Shown here: positions 6,858 through 15,860 of the stretch, piece after piece | How positions within the stretch are numbered: the first letter of the stretch is position 1 | How the letters are laid out: every line of letters begins with the position of its first letter | From: Flavobacterium sp. ALJ2 | GTDB lineage: Bacteria > Bacteroidota > Bacteroidia > Flavobacteriales > Flavobacteriaceae | DNA: 64,000 nt | Reading direction: 5' to 3' | Assembly: GCF_015594725.1 (NCBI RefSeq) | Contig: NZ_JADNRC010000005.1 | Coordinates: forward strand, 124,001 to 188,000 | The notes under the pieces: model-generated | Databases searched by the model: none | Told to the model about the DNA's origin: nothing | What the model saw: only the letters and a program-made list of their open reading frames with translations | Position numbers and translations under genes: made by a program

Positions 6858-9800
6858 TTATTTTATATTTTTAATTACAATCTTCTTACCTGATACTTTT
6901 TCTTGTAGATATTGAAATAGTATAAAAAGTAACGGAATTACAAAAACTCCCAAAACAACGCCACTAAACATTCCTATAGCAGCACTTACACTTATTGATC
7001 TGTTTCCTATTGCTGTTCCTCCTGTGGCAAACATTAATGGTATCATACCTGCAATAAAAGCTAGAGATGTCATGATAATTGGTCGTAGTCTCGATCTAGC
7101 TCCCTCAATAGCTGCTTCTGTAATAGACAAACCTGCATAACGTCTTTGAAGAGCAAATTCTACAATAAGAATGGCGTTTTTCGCCAAAAGTCCGACCAGC
7201 ATAATTAAACCAACCTGAACATAAATATTATTGTCAAGCCCTACTGCTTTAACACCCAAAAAAGCACCTAATATACCTGTTGGGATAGAAAGCAATACTG
7301 CTAGAGGCAATAAATAACTTTCGTACTGTGCAGCCAATAAAAAGAAAACAAATAAAAGACATAAACCAAATATGGCAATAGTCTGATTACCTCCTTCTTT
7401 TTCTTCAAGGCTCAACCCTGTCCACTCATAACTATAATCAGACGGAAGTTTATCCAAAACTGTTTCTAGATTACCCATAATTTCCCCATTACTAAATCCT
7501 GGTAATGCTACAGCAGTAATATTAACCGAATTGTAAAGATTGTAACGGTTTACTGATTCTGGCCCATAAACCTTATGTAGCTTAACAAGAGATTTTACAG
7601 GAACCATTTCCATTTTTGCATTCCTCACAAATATTTCATTAAACGCATCTTGATCTGTTCTAAAAATCCCATCGGCTTTGACATTAACTCTGTAAAACTT
7701 TCCGAATCTTGTAAAATCCGCCGACTGATCTCCCGCAAAATAAGTTTGGATATTGTTTAAAAGCTCACGAATATTAACTCCCATTTGACTGGCTTTCTCT
7801 TCATCTACTTCAAGTTCAAACTGCGGATAATCTGCTCTAAATGTTGTATAAGCATATTGAACTCCTGGTTGCTGCATAATTTGCCCGATCACTTTATCAG
7901 TCATCGCTTTTAATGTAGCTGGATCACGCGCTGTTCTGTCTTGAAGCACTATCTCTGCACCACTTGTTACTCCAAATCCTTCTACAGGTGGCATTCTTAA
8001 CACCATTATTGAACCTTCTTTTATACCCGATAATTTGCCGCTAACCATATTAAGAACCTCTTCAATATCTTTAACTGCCCCCCTATCCTTTTTAGGTTTT
8101 AATTTTATAAACCCTAATCCGTACGCTGGACTGGCACTATTACTAAGAATATTAAAACCTGTAATACTGGTATTATTGTCAATTGCATCTACTGTCGAAA
8201 GTTCTTTTTCAATCTTTTCAACTACTGCTGTAGTACGATCCAATGCAGTTCCTGGTGGCATTGATAAACTGTAAAGCATAAACCCATCATCTTCCATTGG
8301 TACAAAACTTTTTGGAGTTGACATCATCATCACGATAGCTATAACACTTATCCCTACAACTAATCCTCCTGCAAGCCATTTTCTACCAATAAGAAAACGA
8401 ACTCCTTTAATGTATTTACCAGTTAAATTATTAAATCCTGTATTGAATCCTATGAAAAAACGCTCTTTAAATCCCGTTTTATGAGCATTCCCTTCATGTT
8501 TACCACTATGGTCATTCTTTAATAAAAGTGCACATAATGCTGGTGTAAGCGTAAGTGCATTTACAGCCGAAATAATGATTGCAATAGCAAGTGTATAAGC
8601 AAATTGCTTATAGAAAATACCTGATGATCCTGTCATGAAACCAATCGGAATAAATACTGCCGACATTACTAGTGTTATCGAAATAACAGCTCCTGTAATC
8701 TCTGCCATGGCACTATGAGTAGCTTCTTTTGCCGAAAGTTCAGAATCTTCTTCCATTTTACTATGAACAGCTTCGACTACTACAATTGCATCATCGACTA
8801 CGATACCAATGGCTAGTACCAAAGCAAAAAGTGTTAAAACATTGATTGTAAACCCAAACACTAACAGGAAGAAAAAAGTTCCTACAATCGCTACCGGAAC
8901 TGCAATTGCGGGAATAATCGTCGATCGAATGTCCTGAAGGAATATAAATACTACTATAAAAACCAGAATAAAAGCTTCTAACAATGTCGTTTTTACTTGT
9001 CCTATCGCTTCATCGAGTCTTTCTTTGGTACTCATTACATTAACATATTTAACGCCTGGAGGAAAAGATTTAGACAAACGTTCTACTTCTTTATTAATCC
9101 CAATTTCGATGTCGTTTGCATTCGAACCTGATGTCTGTAATATAGCCATAGTAACGGCATTTTTTCCGCTTGACTTATTGTCTCCACTATAAGAAATGGA
9201 ACCAAATTCTACTCTAGCTACATCTCTAAGTCTTAAAATATTATTGCCATCTGTTTTAACCACAATATTTTCATACTGCTCTGGCTTATTTTTCTTCCCC
9301 CTATATCTGATAACATACTCTAAAGCTGACTTTGATTCTTCTCCTAATTTTCCTGGAGCCGATTCTAAACTTTGATCTGCAATTGCCTGACTTATATCAG
9401 ACGGTACTAAACCCGCATTTGCCATTTTGCGAGGGTCAAGCCAAACTCGCATCGAGTAATCTTTTTCCCCAAAAATTTGTACCTGACCTACACCTGGAAC
9501 ACGTTTTATTTGCGGAACAAGGTTGATATTGGCATAATTTTGTAAAAACAACTCATCGTATTTGCTATTATCTTCTGTATAAAGATTGAAAATAACAATC
9601 ATACTATTTTGCTGCTTAGAGGTCGTAAGCCCCATTCTGATAACTTCTTGTGGTAATTTTGGAGTGGCCTGCTGTACTCTATTTTGCACATTTACTGCAG
9701 CCTGATCAGGATCTACTCCTTGTTTAAAAATTACACTGATAGAAAAAGTTCCATCATTACTAGCAGTAGATTTTATATACTGCATATTCTCAACTCCATT

Positions 9801-10007
9801 TATTTGCTCCTCAAGCGGAGTTACCACTGAACGAATAACTGTTTCACTATTTCCACCAGGGTAAATACCACTTACCATTACAGTTGGTGGCGCAATATCT
9901 GGAAACCTAGTTACAGATAATCTTGTAAGACCTATAATACCCAATATCACCAATACAATGGAGATAACCGTAGCCAATACAGGCTTATCTATTATTTTTT
10001 TTAACAT
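6858..10007 (-). CDS. RND efflux pump inner membrane subunit (HAE1/AcrB family)
   Basis: A 1049-residue proton-driven exporter, the expected length for AcrB/MexB-type pumps. Visible hallmarks include the N-terminal helix with RFPDIAPPTV, porter-domain segment NVQNRVQQATPKLPQEV, the proton-relay aspartates in GIVVDDAIVVVEAV (helix 4), and the repeated second half ending with SRLRPIIMTSLAFIAGMIPL. It takes drugs, detergents or other hydrophobic compounds from the periplasm and passes them to the outer membrane channel encoded next. The gene sits 30 bases after the adaptor gene. Substrates cannot be inferred. Confidence 0.96.
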   Translation of the reverse strand: MLKKIIDKPVLATVISIVLVILGIIGLTRLSVTRFPDIAPPTVMVSGIYPGGNSETVIRSVVTPLEEQINGVENMQYIKSTASNDGTFSISVIFKQGVDPDQAAVNVQNRVQQATPKLPQEVIRMGLTTSKQQNSMIVIFNLYTEDNSKYDELFLQNYANINLVPQIKRVPGVGQVQIFGEKDYSMRVWLDPRKMANAGLVPSDISQAIADQSLESAPGKLGEESKSALEYVIRYRGKKNKPEQYENIVVKTDGNNILRLRDVARVEFGSISYSGDNKSSGKNAVTMAILQTSGSNANDIEIGINKEVERLSKSFPPGVKYVNVMSTKERLDEAIGQVKTTLLEAFILVFIVVFIFLQDIRSTIIPAIAVPVAIVGTFFFLLVFGFTINVLTLFALVLAIGIVVDDAIVVVEAVHSKMEEDSELSAKEATHSAMAEITGAVISITLVMSAVFIPIGFMTGSSGIFYKQFAYTLAIAIIISAVNALTLTPALCALLLKNDHSGKHEGNAHKTGFKERFFIGFNTGFNNLTGKYIKGVRFLIGRKWLAGGLVVGISVIAIVMMMSTPKSFVPMEDDGFMLYSLSMPPGTALDRTTAVVEKIEKELSTVDAIDNNTSITGFNILSNSASPAYGLGFIKLKPKKDRGAVKDIEEVLNMVSGKLSGIKEGSIMVLRMPPVEGFGVTSGAEIVLQDRTARDPATLKAMTDKVIGQIMQQPGVQYAYTTFRADYPQFELEVDEEKASQMGVNIRELLNNIQTYFAGDQSADFTRFGKFYRVNVKADGIFRTDQDAFNEIFVRNAKMEMVPVKSLVKLHKVYGPESVNRYNLYNSVNITAVALPGFSNGEIMGNLETVLDKLPSDYSYEWTGLSLEEKEGGNQTIAIFGLCLLFVFFLLAAQYESYLLPLAVLLSIPTGILGAFLGVKAVGLDNNIYVQVGLIMLVGLLAKNAILIVEFALQRRYAGLSITEAAIEGARSRLRPIIMTSLAFIAGMIPLMFATGGTAIGNRSISVSAAIGMFSGVVLGVFVIPLLFILFQYLQEKVSGKKIVIKNIK

Positions 10008-10037
10008 AGAAATGTTATTTATATTAAAACCAAAAAA

Positions 10038-11171
10038 TTATTTATTGCTCAACGCTTTTGTAGTTACTTTTGGAACTATTTCAATACCGTCATAAAGTGC
10101 ATCGATATTATTTAATGCTATTTTATCTCCTGATTTTACTCCAGCTTTCACAAAATAGTTTGTTCCGGTATTAGCTGCAATTTCAATAGGAACCATTGCA
10201 ACTTTGTTCCCTTCTTTTAAAACATAAACAAAAAACTTATCCTGTATATCTTTTACACTAGCCATTGGAACGGTAATTACCGAAGCCAAACTACTGTTCA
10301 ATACAACTCTTGCTGAACCTCCTGAACGTAATTGTTTTTTTGGATTTGAAAAAACTGCTTTTAATGCAATAGTTCCTGTAGTACGATCAATATTACCACT
10401 GGCAAATTCTAGTTTTCCCTGATGCTCGTATAAACTATCATCTGCCAAAATCAAACTTACTGATTGATTTAATTGAGAATCTTTTGAAAAAGAGAGATAA
10501 TCAGATTCACTCAATGAGAAATACACAAATACTGTATTAATCTCAGAAAGAACCGTTAACGGAACAGCATCTGTTGGTGTAACCAAATTACCTACACGAT
10601 TAGGAATACGGCTGATATAACCACTTACTGGTGCTTTAATCAAAGAAAAATCAGCATTAAGTTGCGAAGATCCTAAAGCTGCTTTTGCTTGAGCTACTTG
10701 TGCAACAGCCGCTTCATAATTAGCCTGTGCCGTTTTTAATTGCATATCTGAGTATACTTTTGCAGCAACAAGAGGCTTAATCTTTTCTATCTCCAATTTA
10801 GCATTTGCAAGATTTGCCAATGCGCTCTTATATGTTGCACGGGTATTATTAACTTGCTCTATAAAAACATCCGATTTAATTTTAAAAAGTGATTGCCCCT
10901 TAGTTACGTAATCTCCTTCTTTTACATAAATTGCTTCAAGATATCCTGATACCTGAGGTTTTAAATCAACATTAACTGAACCTTCGATAATTCCTGGGTA
11001 TTTTTTTTCAACCTCGCCTGTTATAGATTTAGCCTGAAGAAAATCTACTTCTGGTTTTGGGGCTCCTAAAGCTTCTGCTCCAGCTTTTCCACATGAAGAA
11101 AAGCTAATGATAATCAATAAAACTACCATCTTACTGAGTGTTTTATTATTTTGGAAAAACTGTTTTGTCAT
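10038..11171 (-). CDS. RND efflux periplasmic adaptor (HlyD/AcrA family) lipoprotein
   Basis: A 377-residue membrane fusion protein and first gene of the efflux operon. The signal sequence ends in SFSSC, so C27 is the lipid anchor. The lipoyl-like half motifs are clear (SGYLEAIYVKEGDYVTKGQ and LIKAPVSGYISRIPNRVGN), separated by an alanine-rich alpha hairpin (about residues 100-165), followed by the beta-barrel and membrane-proximal domains. It bridges pump and channel. I see no exact TAnnTTTG promoter before it; the nearest is TTATTTTG about 40-50 bases upstream. The two-component genes upstream are possible regulators. Confidence 0.94.
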   Translation of the reverse strand: MTKQFFQNNKTLSKMVVLLIIISFSSCGKAGAEALGAPKPEVDFLQAKSITGEVEKKYPGIIEGSVNVDLKPQVSGYLEAIYVKEGDYVTKGQSLFKIKSDVFIEQVNNTRATYKSALANLANAKLEIEKIKPLVAAKVYSDMQLKTAQANYEAAVAQVAQAKAALGSSQLNADFSLIKAPVSGYISRIPNRVGNLVTPTDAVPLTVLSEINTVFVYFSLSESDYLSFSKDSQLNQSVSLILADDSLYEHQGKLEFASGNIDRTTGTIALKAVFSNPKKQLRSGGSARVVLNSSLASVITVPMASVKDIQDKFFVYVLKEGNKVAMVPIEIAANTGTNYFVKAGVKSGDKIALNNIDALYDGIEIVPKVTTKALSNK

Positions 11172-11555
11172 TTTATTTCATTTTAATGAATACATCGAAT
11201 TTGATGCAAAATAACAATCCAAATCTCTCTTTTATAGCTAGAATATTACCCAACCGTAATTTTTCAATACTGAAACGAATACGCAGGTTACCAAAGGAAA
11301 ACAACATGCGGAATTATGTAATGAAAAAACTGAATTTGTTTTAGTTTTGTATACTCTAACCTATTTAATACCTAAAATAGTTGTTCTAAATACCCCCGAA
11401 ATACCCTCTGCAAAGCATAACTACACGAAGAAAGATTGTATAATTAGATTATCGCTTTTAACCATTGCATAAATGATAAATAATCCTTGTAACAAAAAGA
11501 TTTGTATGTATAAAACTAGTAAGGCATACCTTCTAAAATGATTTATTTTAACTTA
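11172..11555. other. Intergenic region upstream of the efflux operon
   Basis: This 384-base region separates the LytTR regulator gene from the adaptor gene, both leftward. It should carry the efflux promoter. I see an 8-bp inverted repeat CTAGTAAG (11516-11523) / CTTACTAG (11552-11559) that overlaps the regulator stop codon, with a smaller AAGG-CATA-CCTT hairpin inside it; this may end the regulator transcript. A short frame encoding about 50 residues (from about 11196) has no family features. No LytTR binding repeats could be supported. Confidence 0.4.
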
Positions 11556-12311
11556 CTAGCGATCCATCCATTGTTTAAAAAAAGGTGCTTTTTCTCGGCT
11601 TATAATTACCTCGCGGTCAGAAGCTCCGTAAAGTACTATTTTAAGCTTAGCATTGAAGTAATTAGAAATAGATTTTATACTTTCAACACGTATAAAAAAT
11701 TGCCTGTTGGCTCTAAAAAAAACATCTGGATCAAGCTCTTCTTCAAGCTCTTCCATTGTTTGAGGAATTGATATAATGGTACCATTTTTAAGAAAAAGAT
11801 GTGATGTTTTAAATTCCGAGTATATAAAATCAATATCGGTAACATCTACACTTTTATATCCATCACGATAAGTCACTAAAAAGCGTAATCTAAAAGAGGG
11901 TTTATGAATGAATTTTTTAAAAAACCCAGCAATATCCTCATTGTTATTTTTAGTACTTGCTAAAGACTTAAATTTAGTTAAAGCATCTTGAAGTTCCGTC
12001 TTTTCAATCGGTTTCATTAAATAATCAATACTATTAACTTTAAAAGCCCTTACTGCATATTCATCATAAGCAGTAGTAAATATAATAGGACAAGTAATTT
12101 TTACCTCTTCAAAAATCGAGAAACTTATCCCATCAGCCAGACGAATATCCATTGTAATTAAATCAGGCATAACATTGTTATTTAACCATGTTATCGTACC
12201 TTGAACTGTATCTATAATTTCCAAAATTTTACAGTCAGGTTCCAATTCTTCCAACAGTCTTTTAAGACGATTGGCGTTGATAATTTCATCTTCTACAATT
12301 AAAATTTTCAT
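11556..12311 (-). CDS. LytTR-family response regulator
   Basis: A 251-residue regulator. The N-terminal receiver domain (1-120) shows the acidic pair in ILIVEDE, the phospho-accepting aspartate in DLITMDIRLADG, a T in FTTAYDEYAV and the lysine in YLMKPIEKTEL. The C-terminal LytTR DNA-binding domain (about 145-250) contains DIDFIYSEFKTSHLFLKNG and FFRANRQFFIRVESI. LytTR proteins bind direct-repeat sites and often control envelope functions or transporters. Its start is one base beyond the stop of the kinase gene, so the two are co-translated. A link with the efflux operon downstream is inference from position. Confidence 0.93.
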   Translation of the reverse strand: MKILIVEDEIINANRLKRLLEELEPDCKILEIIDTVQGTITWLNNNVMPDLITMDIRLADGISFSIFEEVKITCPIIFTTAYDEYAVRAFKVNSIDYLMKPIEKTELQDALTKFKSLASTKNNNEDIAGFFKKFIHKPSFRLRFLVTYRDGYKSVDVTDIDFIYSEFKTSHLFLKNGTIISIPQTMEELEEELDPDVFFRANRQFFIRVESIKSISNYFNAKLKIVLYGASDREVIISREKAPFFKQWMDR

Positions 12312-12312
12312 A

Positions 12313-13410
12313 TTATTTTATTAAGGGCAAACGAACACTATAAAAACCATTAGACTCAGAAAAAACAGGCATCCGATTAAATAATATTTTATATCTAAAC
12401 TCAATATTCTTATTCCCAACACCAGTAGAATTAAAACTTTGACCTGATGTAGGTTGCAAATTATTCATTACAATAATATCTCCAACATCCGAATAAATAG
12501 AAATTATAAGTGGATTAGATAGAGTAGCAACATTGTGTTTAACAGCATTTTCTACCAGTAATTGCAGTGTTAAAGGTGGCAAATGACGATCTAGGGTAGA
12601 CGCATTCACTTGTAGTTTCAACTCTATCTTCTCGCCGAGGCGTTTTTTTAAAAGATAAAAATAAGCATTTAAAAATTCAATCTCTTCTCTTACTGTAATA
12701 GTATCCTTGTTTAGGTTAGAAATCATATAACGATAAACCTTTGTGATATTCTCTAAAAATGATGCCGCCGATAATGGATCTTCGTGAATTAATTCAGTAA
12801 GAGTACTAAAATTATTAAAAGTAAAATGTGGGTCAAGTTGTAATTTTAAAGATTCTAATTCTGATCGGGTTACTGCTTCCTGAAGTTGTGAAGCCTTAAT
12901 TTTTAACTCTGCAGCCTCCTCAGAAGTTACGCGCCATCGATTAAGCAAAAATATACTGGTATGAATAAAACTTATAAAAAGTGATAATATGACTGCCATC
13001 AAATTTGATTGCCATATGATAAGAAGTTCATTTTCTTTTAGTGATGTCCCAGGATAAAAAAAATGCCATAAATAGGAGAATAGGTAATTCAATAGAATGT
13101 TACCTATAATGAGAGACAAAAATTGCATAAAGGCTCTAAAAATAGGCTTTTGTTCCCAACTAATCCAATGATTTAGAGTACGCCCTACAAAAAGACTTAA
13201 CTCTGTAAGGACAGCACAATATACTAAAATAAAAAATACATCAAGAGTCCAATTTAAATCAAATAAAGAATCATCATGAAAATTCCGGTAAGGATTTAAA
13301 AAAAAATAAGATGATAAGTACACTAAAAAAACGACTGGTATTACTATAATTCTATAATATTTATAGAAAAAATTCTTTCCCTTCATTTTATTTTGCACGT
13401 TTGAATTCAT
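12313..13410 (-). CDS. LytS/YehU-type sensor histidine kinase
   Basis: A 365-residue membrane kinase with four hydrophobic segments in the first 160 residues and no recognisable periplasmic sensor domain. The His_kinase (PF06580) core follows: LKLQLDPHFTFNNFSTLTEL contains the phospho-accepting histidine in the PHFxFN motif (here HFTFN in place of the usual HFLFN), then LQLLVENAVKHN is the ATP-binding N box and GVGNKNIEFRYKI the G box region. It would phosphorylate the regulator encoded directly downstream. The signal is unknown. Confidence 0.92.
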   Translation of the reverse strand: MNSNVQNKMKGKNFFYKYYRIIVIPVVFLVYLSSYFFLNPYRNFHDDSLFDLNWTLDVFFILVYCAVLTELSLFVGRTLNHWISWEQKPIFRAFMQFLSLIIGNILLNYLFSYLWHFFYPGTSLKENELLIIWQSNLMAVILSLFISFIHTSIFLLNRWRVTSEEAAELKIKASQLQEAVTRSELESLKLQLDPHFTFNNFSTLTELIHEDPLSAASFLENITKVYRYMISNLNKDTITVREEIEFLNAYFYLLKKRLGEKIELKLQVNASTLDRHLPPLTLQLLVENAVKHNVATLSNPLIISIYSDVGDIIVMNNLQPTSGQSFNSTGVGNKNIEFRYKILFNRMPVFSESNGFYSVRLPLIK

Positions 13411-13449
13411 AAGCGAATATAAGAACAGTTATTTAATTAAGAAAATTAG

Positions 13450-13474
13450 CACATTAATTACTCCTGTTAATGTG
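13450..13474 (-). terminator. Weak hairpin at the end of the fabH-like gene
   Basis: CACATTAA (13450-13457) and TTAATGTG (13467-13474) form an 8-bp stem that overlaps the stop codon of the gene above it. The following minus-strand bases are only moderately T-rich, so termination here is plausible but not strong. Confidence 0.35.
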
Positions 13475-14513
13475 TTAAAGTATATTCAGATTTTTTATCA
13501 TTTTTTGAAAAATCTACAGGTTTGTGCTTTCTCATCACTCCCCATTTTACGCAAGTAGCTCCCCACGAAAAACCAGCTCCAAAGGTAGTAATCAGGATGT
13601 TCTGCCCTTGTTTAAAATCAGCTACAAAATCCCAAAGACACAACGGAATTGTGGCTGATGTTGTATTACCATATTTATCAATATTTACTTTAACCTTTTC
13701 TATCCCGATATTTAAACTTTCGCTTACAGCAGTAATAATTCTTAAATTAGCCTGATGTGGCACAACCCAATCAATATCTTCTATCCTCAAATCATTACTT
13801 ACAAGAACATCTTGAGAAACACTACTCATAGATTCTACTGCTTTTTTAAATACAAAAGCACCTTCTTGCTTAATATAATGATCTCGGTTTACAATAGTTC
13901 CCACTGTAGCAGGAAGCTTAGAACCGCCCGCAGGCACAAACAATGCTGATGTACCGCTTCCGTCTGTACGCAAGATACTTTTCATCATTCCATATTCTGA
14001 GTCTGTTTTTTCAAGGAGTACAGCACCTGCTCCATCACCAAAAAGAATACAAGTATTTCGATCTTCATAATCTACAATTGAACTCATTTTATCAGCTCCA
14101 ACTACAATAATCTTTGCATATCGACCACTTTCAATCATAGTCGTAGCCATTTCGAGTGCATACAAAAAGCCACTACAAGCCGCATTAAGATCAAGCCCAA
14201 ACGCATTGGTTAATCTGCTTATTTCACATACTTTACTTGCGGTAGGAGTCAATAGGTGGTCTGGAGTTGTTGTTGCCAACAATACACAGTCTATTTCTTT
14301 TCGGTCAACCTCATAGTTTTGTAATAAATTTTCAATTGCAGCACAAGCAAGGTCGGAGGTTCCTTGGTCTTTGCTCGAAGCTAACCTACGTTCTTTTATT
14401 CCGGTTCTTTTTTCAATCCAGTCTACAGTTGTATTAACTGTTTCTGATATTGTCTCATTACTAAGTATAGAAGTCGGTACAAAGCCACCTACAGCTGTAA
14501 TTGTTGCATTCAT
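13467..14513 (-). CDS. fabH: 3-oxoacyl-ACP synthase III family protein
   Basis: A 348-residue ketoacyl-ACP synthase III. The triad is visible: C113 in NAACSGFLYALE, histidine in VVPHQANLRI and asparagine in KYGNTTSATIPL. The N-terminal VGGFVPTSILSNETI and TGIKERR are typical of FabH, which condenses acetyl-CoA or another short acyl-CoA with malonyl-ACP to begin fatty acid synthesis. The protein carries about 15 extra residues at the C-terminus (DFSKNDKKSEYTLTH). The housekeeping flavobacterial fabH is normally next to plsX and rpmF, which are absent here, so this may be a second copy with a specialised acyl substrate. That is inference. Confidence 0.85.
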   Translation of the reverse strand: MNATITAVGGFVPTSILSNETISETVNTTVDWIEKRTGIKERRLASSKDQGTSDLACAAIENLLQNYEVDRKEIDCVLLATTTPDHLLTPTASKVCEISRLTNAFGLDLNAACSGFLYALEMATTMIESGRYAKIIVVGADKMSSIVDYEDRNTCILFGDGAGAVLLEKTDSEYGMMKSILRTDGSGTSALFVPAGGSKLPATVGTIVNRDHYIKQEGAFVFKKAVESMSSVSQDVLVSNDLRIEDIDWVVPHQANLRIITAVSESLNIGIEKVKVNIDKYGNTTSATIPLCLWDFVADFKQGQNILITTFGAGFSWGATCVKWGVMRKHKPVDFSKNDKKSEYTLTH

Positions 14514-14608
14514 TCTTAATTGATTATATTGTTTAGTTTATTTCTTTTTTCTATATAAAAAAAATCAGCTATGGGAGCTTTACTTTATTATATAAAATAA
14601 AAATAACA

Positions 14609-15442
14609 TCAGAAATTTGGAAAAGATAATAGTGGTATATCTAAACCTACAGCCATAATTCTGGTTTTACTTTTATGTACCAATGAGTCCCAAAAACCAT
14701 ACCTTTGTGGTACCATTACTAAAACATCTGCATTATAATTCTTTATTTCTTTCTTAATCTCATTAATTACAGCATTAGACTTAACAGTTTTATAAATATA
14801 TTTAACCTCTTTAAACGCTTCTTCAAGTGAAGAATTTAATAATTGTTCCCCCTGTTCTTGCTTAAGGTTATCTATTTTTTCATCTACACTAAAAAACTCT
14901 AGCTCGGCACCAAGATTGCCTACAATATCTTTTAACCAACTAAATCTTTTTATCGAAGAGAAACTTAAAGTATCACAAGCGTAGAGTATTTTCTGTATCT
15001 TCTGAAAACGAGCATTTTTAGGAACAGCTAGTACAGGAATATTTAAATTTTTTATTACCGATGTTGTCGAATTACCTAATAATTCCTGCTCAAAAGATCG
15101 TTCTGCCATTCCCATAACTACTAACTCAGCATTAGTGTCTTCAATTATCAATGAAAGCTGATCTTCTAAAAAAGAATACTTACAAAAACAACTTACTTCA
15201 ATGTTATAACCATCCGAAATTTCTTTTCCTAAAGTTTCTAATTTGGCGGTAGCTTTTTCAATTTGCTTTTGCATTGCTTCGGCTGTAATATGAGCATTAG
15301 AGCTATGTAACCCCAAAGAAAAAGAATTAAACAAAATAAGCTTGGCACTTGTAGCTTTTGCAAGTCCTGCTGCATAAGCAACAGCGTTATTTGCTATATC
15401 AGAAAAATTTGTAGCTGCAATAATAGTAAGTGGTGAGATCAT
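14609..15442 (-). CDS. Tandem-domain universal stress protein
   Basis: About 277 residues with two UspA-like domains. The first opens MISPLTIIAATNFSDIANNAVAYA and ends with the nucleotide-loop-like VMGMAERSFEQELLGNSTTSVI (G-2x-G-9x-G-S/T type); the second begins near residue 145 (KILYACDTLSFSSIK) and its loop is degenerate. UspA proteins are cytoplasmic, bind ATP or AMP in some members and accumulate under stress. I chose the ATG at 15442 rather than an upstream TTG at 15463 because the beta strand begins there. The gene lies upstream of fabH and could be read into it. Confidence 0.85.
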   Translation of the reverse strand: MISPLTIIAATNFSDIANNAVAYAAGLAKATSAKLILFNSFSLGLHSSNAHITAEAMQKQIEKATAKLETLGKEISDGYNIEVSCFCKYSFLEDQLSLIIEDTNAELVVMGMAERSFEQELLGNSTTSVIKNLNIPVLAVPKNARFQKIQKILYACDTLSFSSIKRFSWLKDIVGNLGAELEFFSVDEKIDNLKQEQGEQLLNSSLEEAFKEVKYIYKTVKSNAVINEIKKEIKNYNADVLVMVPQRYGFWDSLVHKSKTRIMAVGLDIPLLSFPNF

Positions 15443-15463
15443 ATATATATTATTTAAAAACAA

Positions 15464-15810
15464 TTATAAAAGTAAATTTCCTTAATTAACCGTTTAGATT
15501 CTTTCTAAAATGACTGAATAATCATTTTTTTCGCCTCAACCGTGTTTTTTCATTTCCGAATGTGAGTTATTCCCATAAATGAGGTAAAATACTAATGCAA
15601 AACGCTATTAATACAATGTTTATTTAGACTTTTGCATTCATAACACTTTTTTCAACTTGATGAAAACTATGAATTCCGATATAGACATCTAACACTTTTG
15701 ACTTATATTCTATTTATATTCCAATTTTCAATCGGATAAAATTCTGTTGGAATTTTAGAATCTTATTAATTGCACATTGCATGTCATTACTACGCAACCA
15801 TTAAATATAA
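15464..15810. other. Intergenic region between dnaK and the stress protein gene
   Basis: About 350 bases without a supported gene. It must contain the promoter of the leftward stress-protein gene, but I find no exact TAnnTTTG on that strand. Nothing else stands out. Confidence 0.5.
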
Positions 15811-15840
15811 AAAAAGCCGAACTATTTCTAGTTCGGCTTT
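15811..15840 (-). terminator. Intrinsic terminator of dnaK
   Basis: AAAGCCGAACTA (15813-15824) pairs perfectly with TAGTTCGGCTTT (15829-15840) around TTTC. On the minus strand the stem is followed by a T-rich run, 20 bases after the dnaK stop. Confidence 0.92.
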
Positions 15841-15860
15841 AATCTATAATCTAAAAGAAA

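Noticed and set aside
11138..11344. 68-residue plus-strand frame overlapping the adaptor start
   Set aside because: Much of it is antisense to the adaptor signal region and low in complexity; no promoter or family.
11172..11555. LytTR binding sites upstream of the efflux operon
   Set aside because: I looked for paired direct repeats of the usual LytTR form and found none close enough to support a call.
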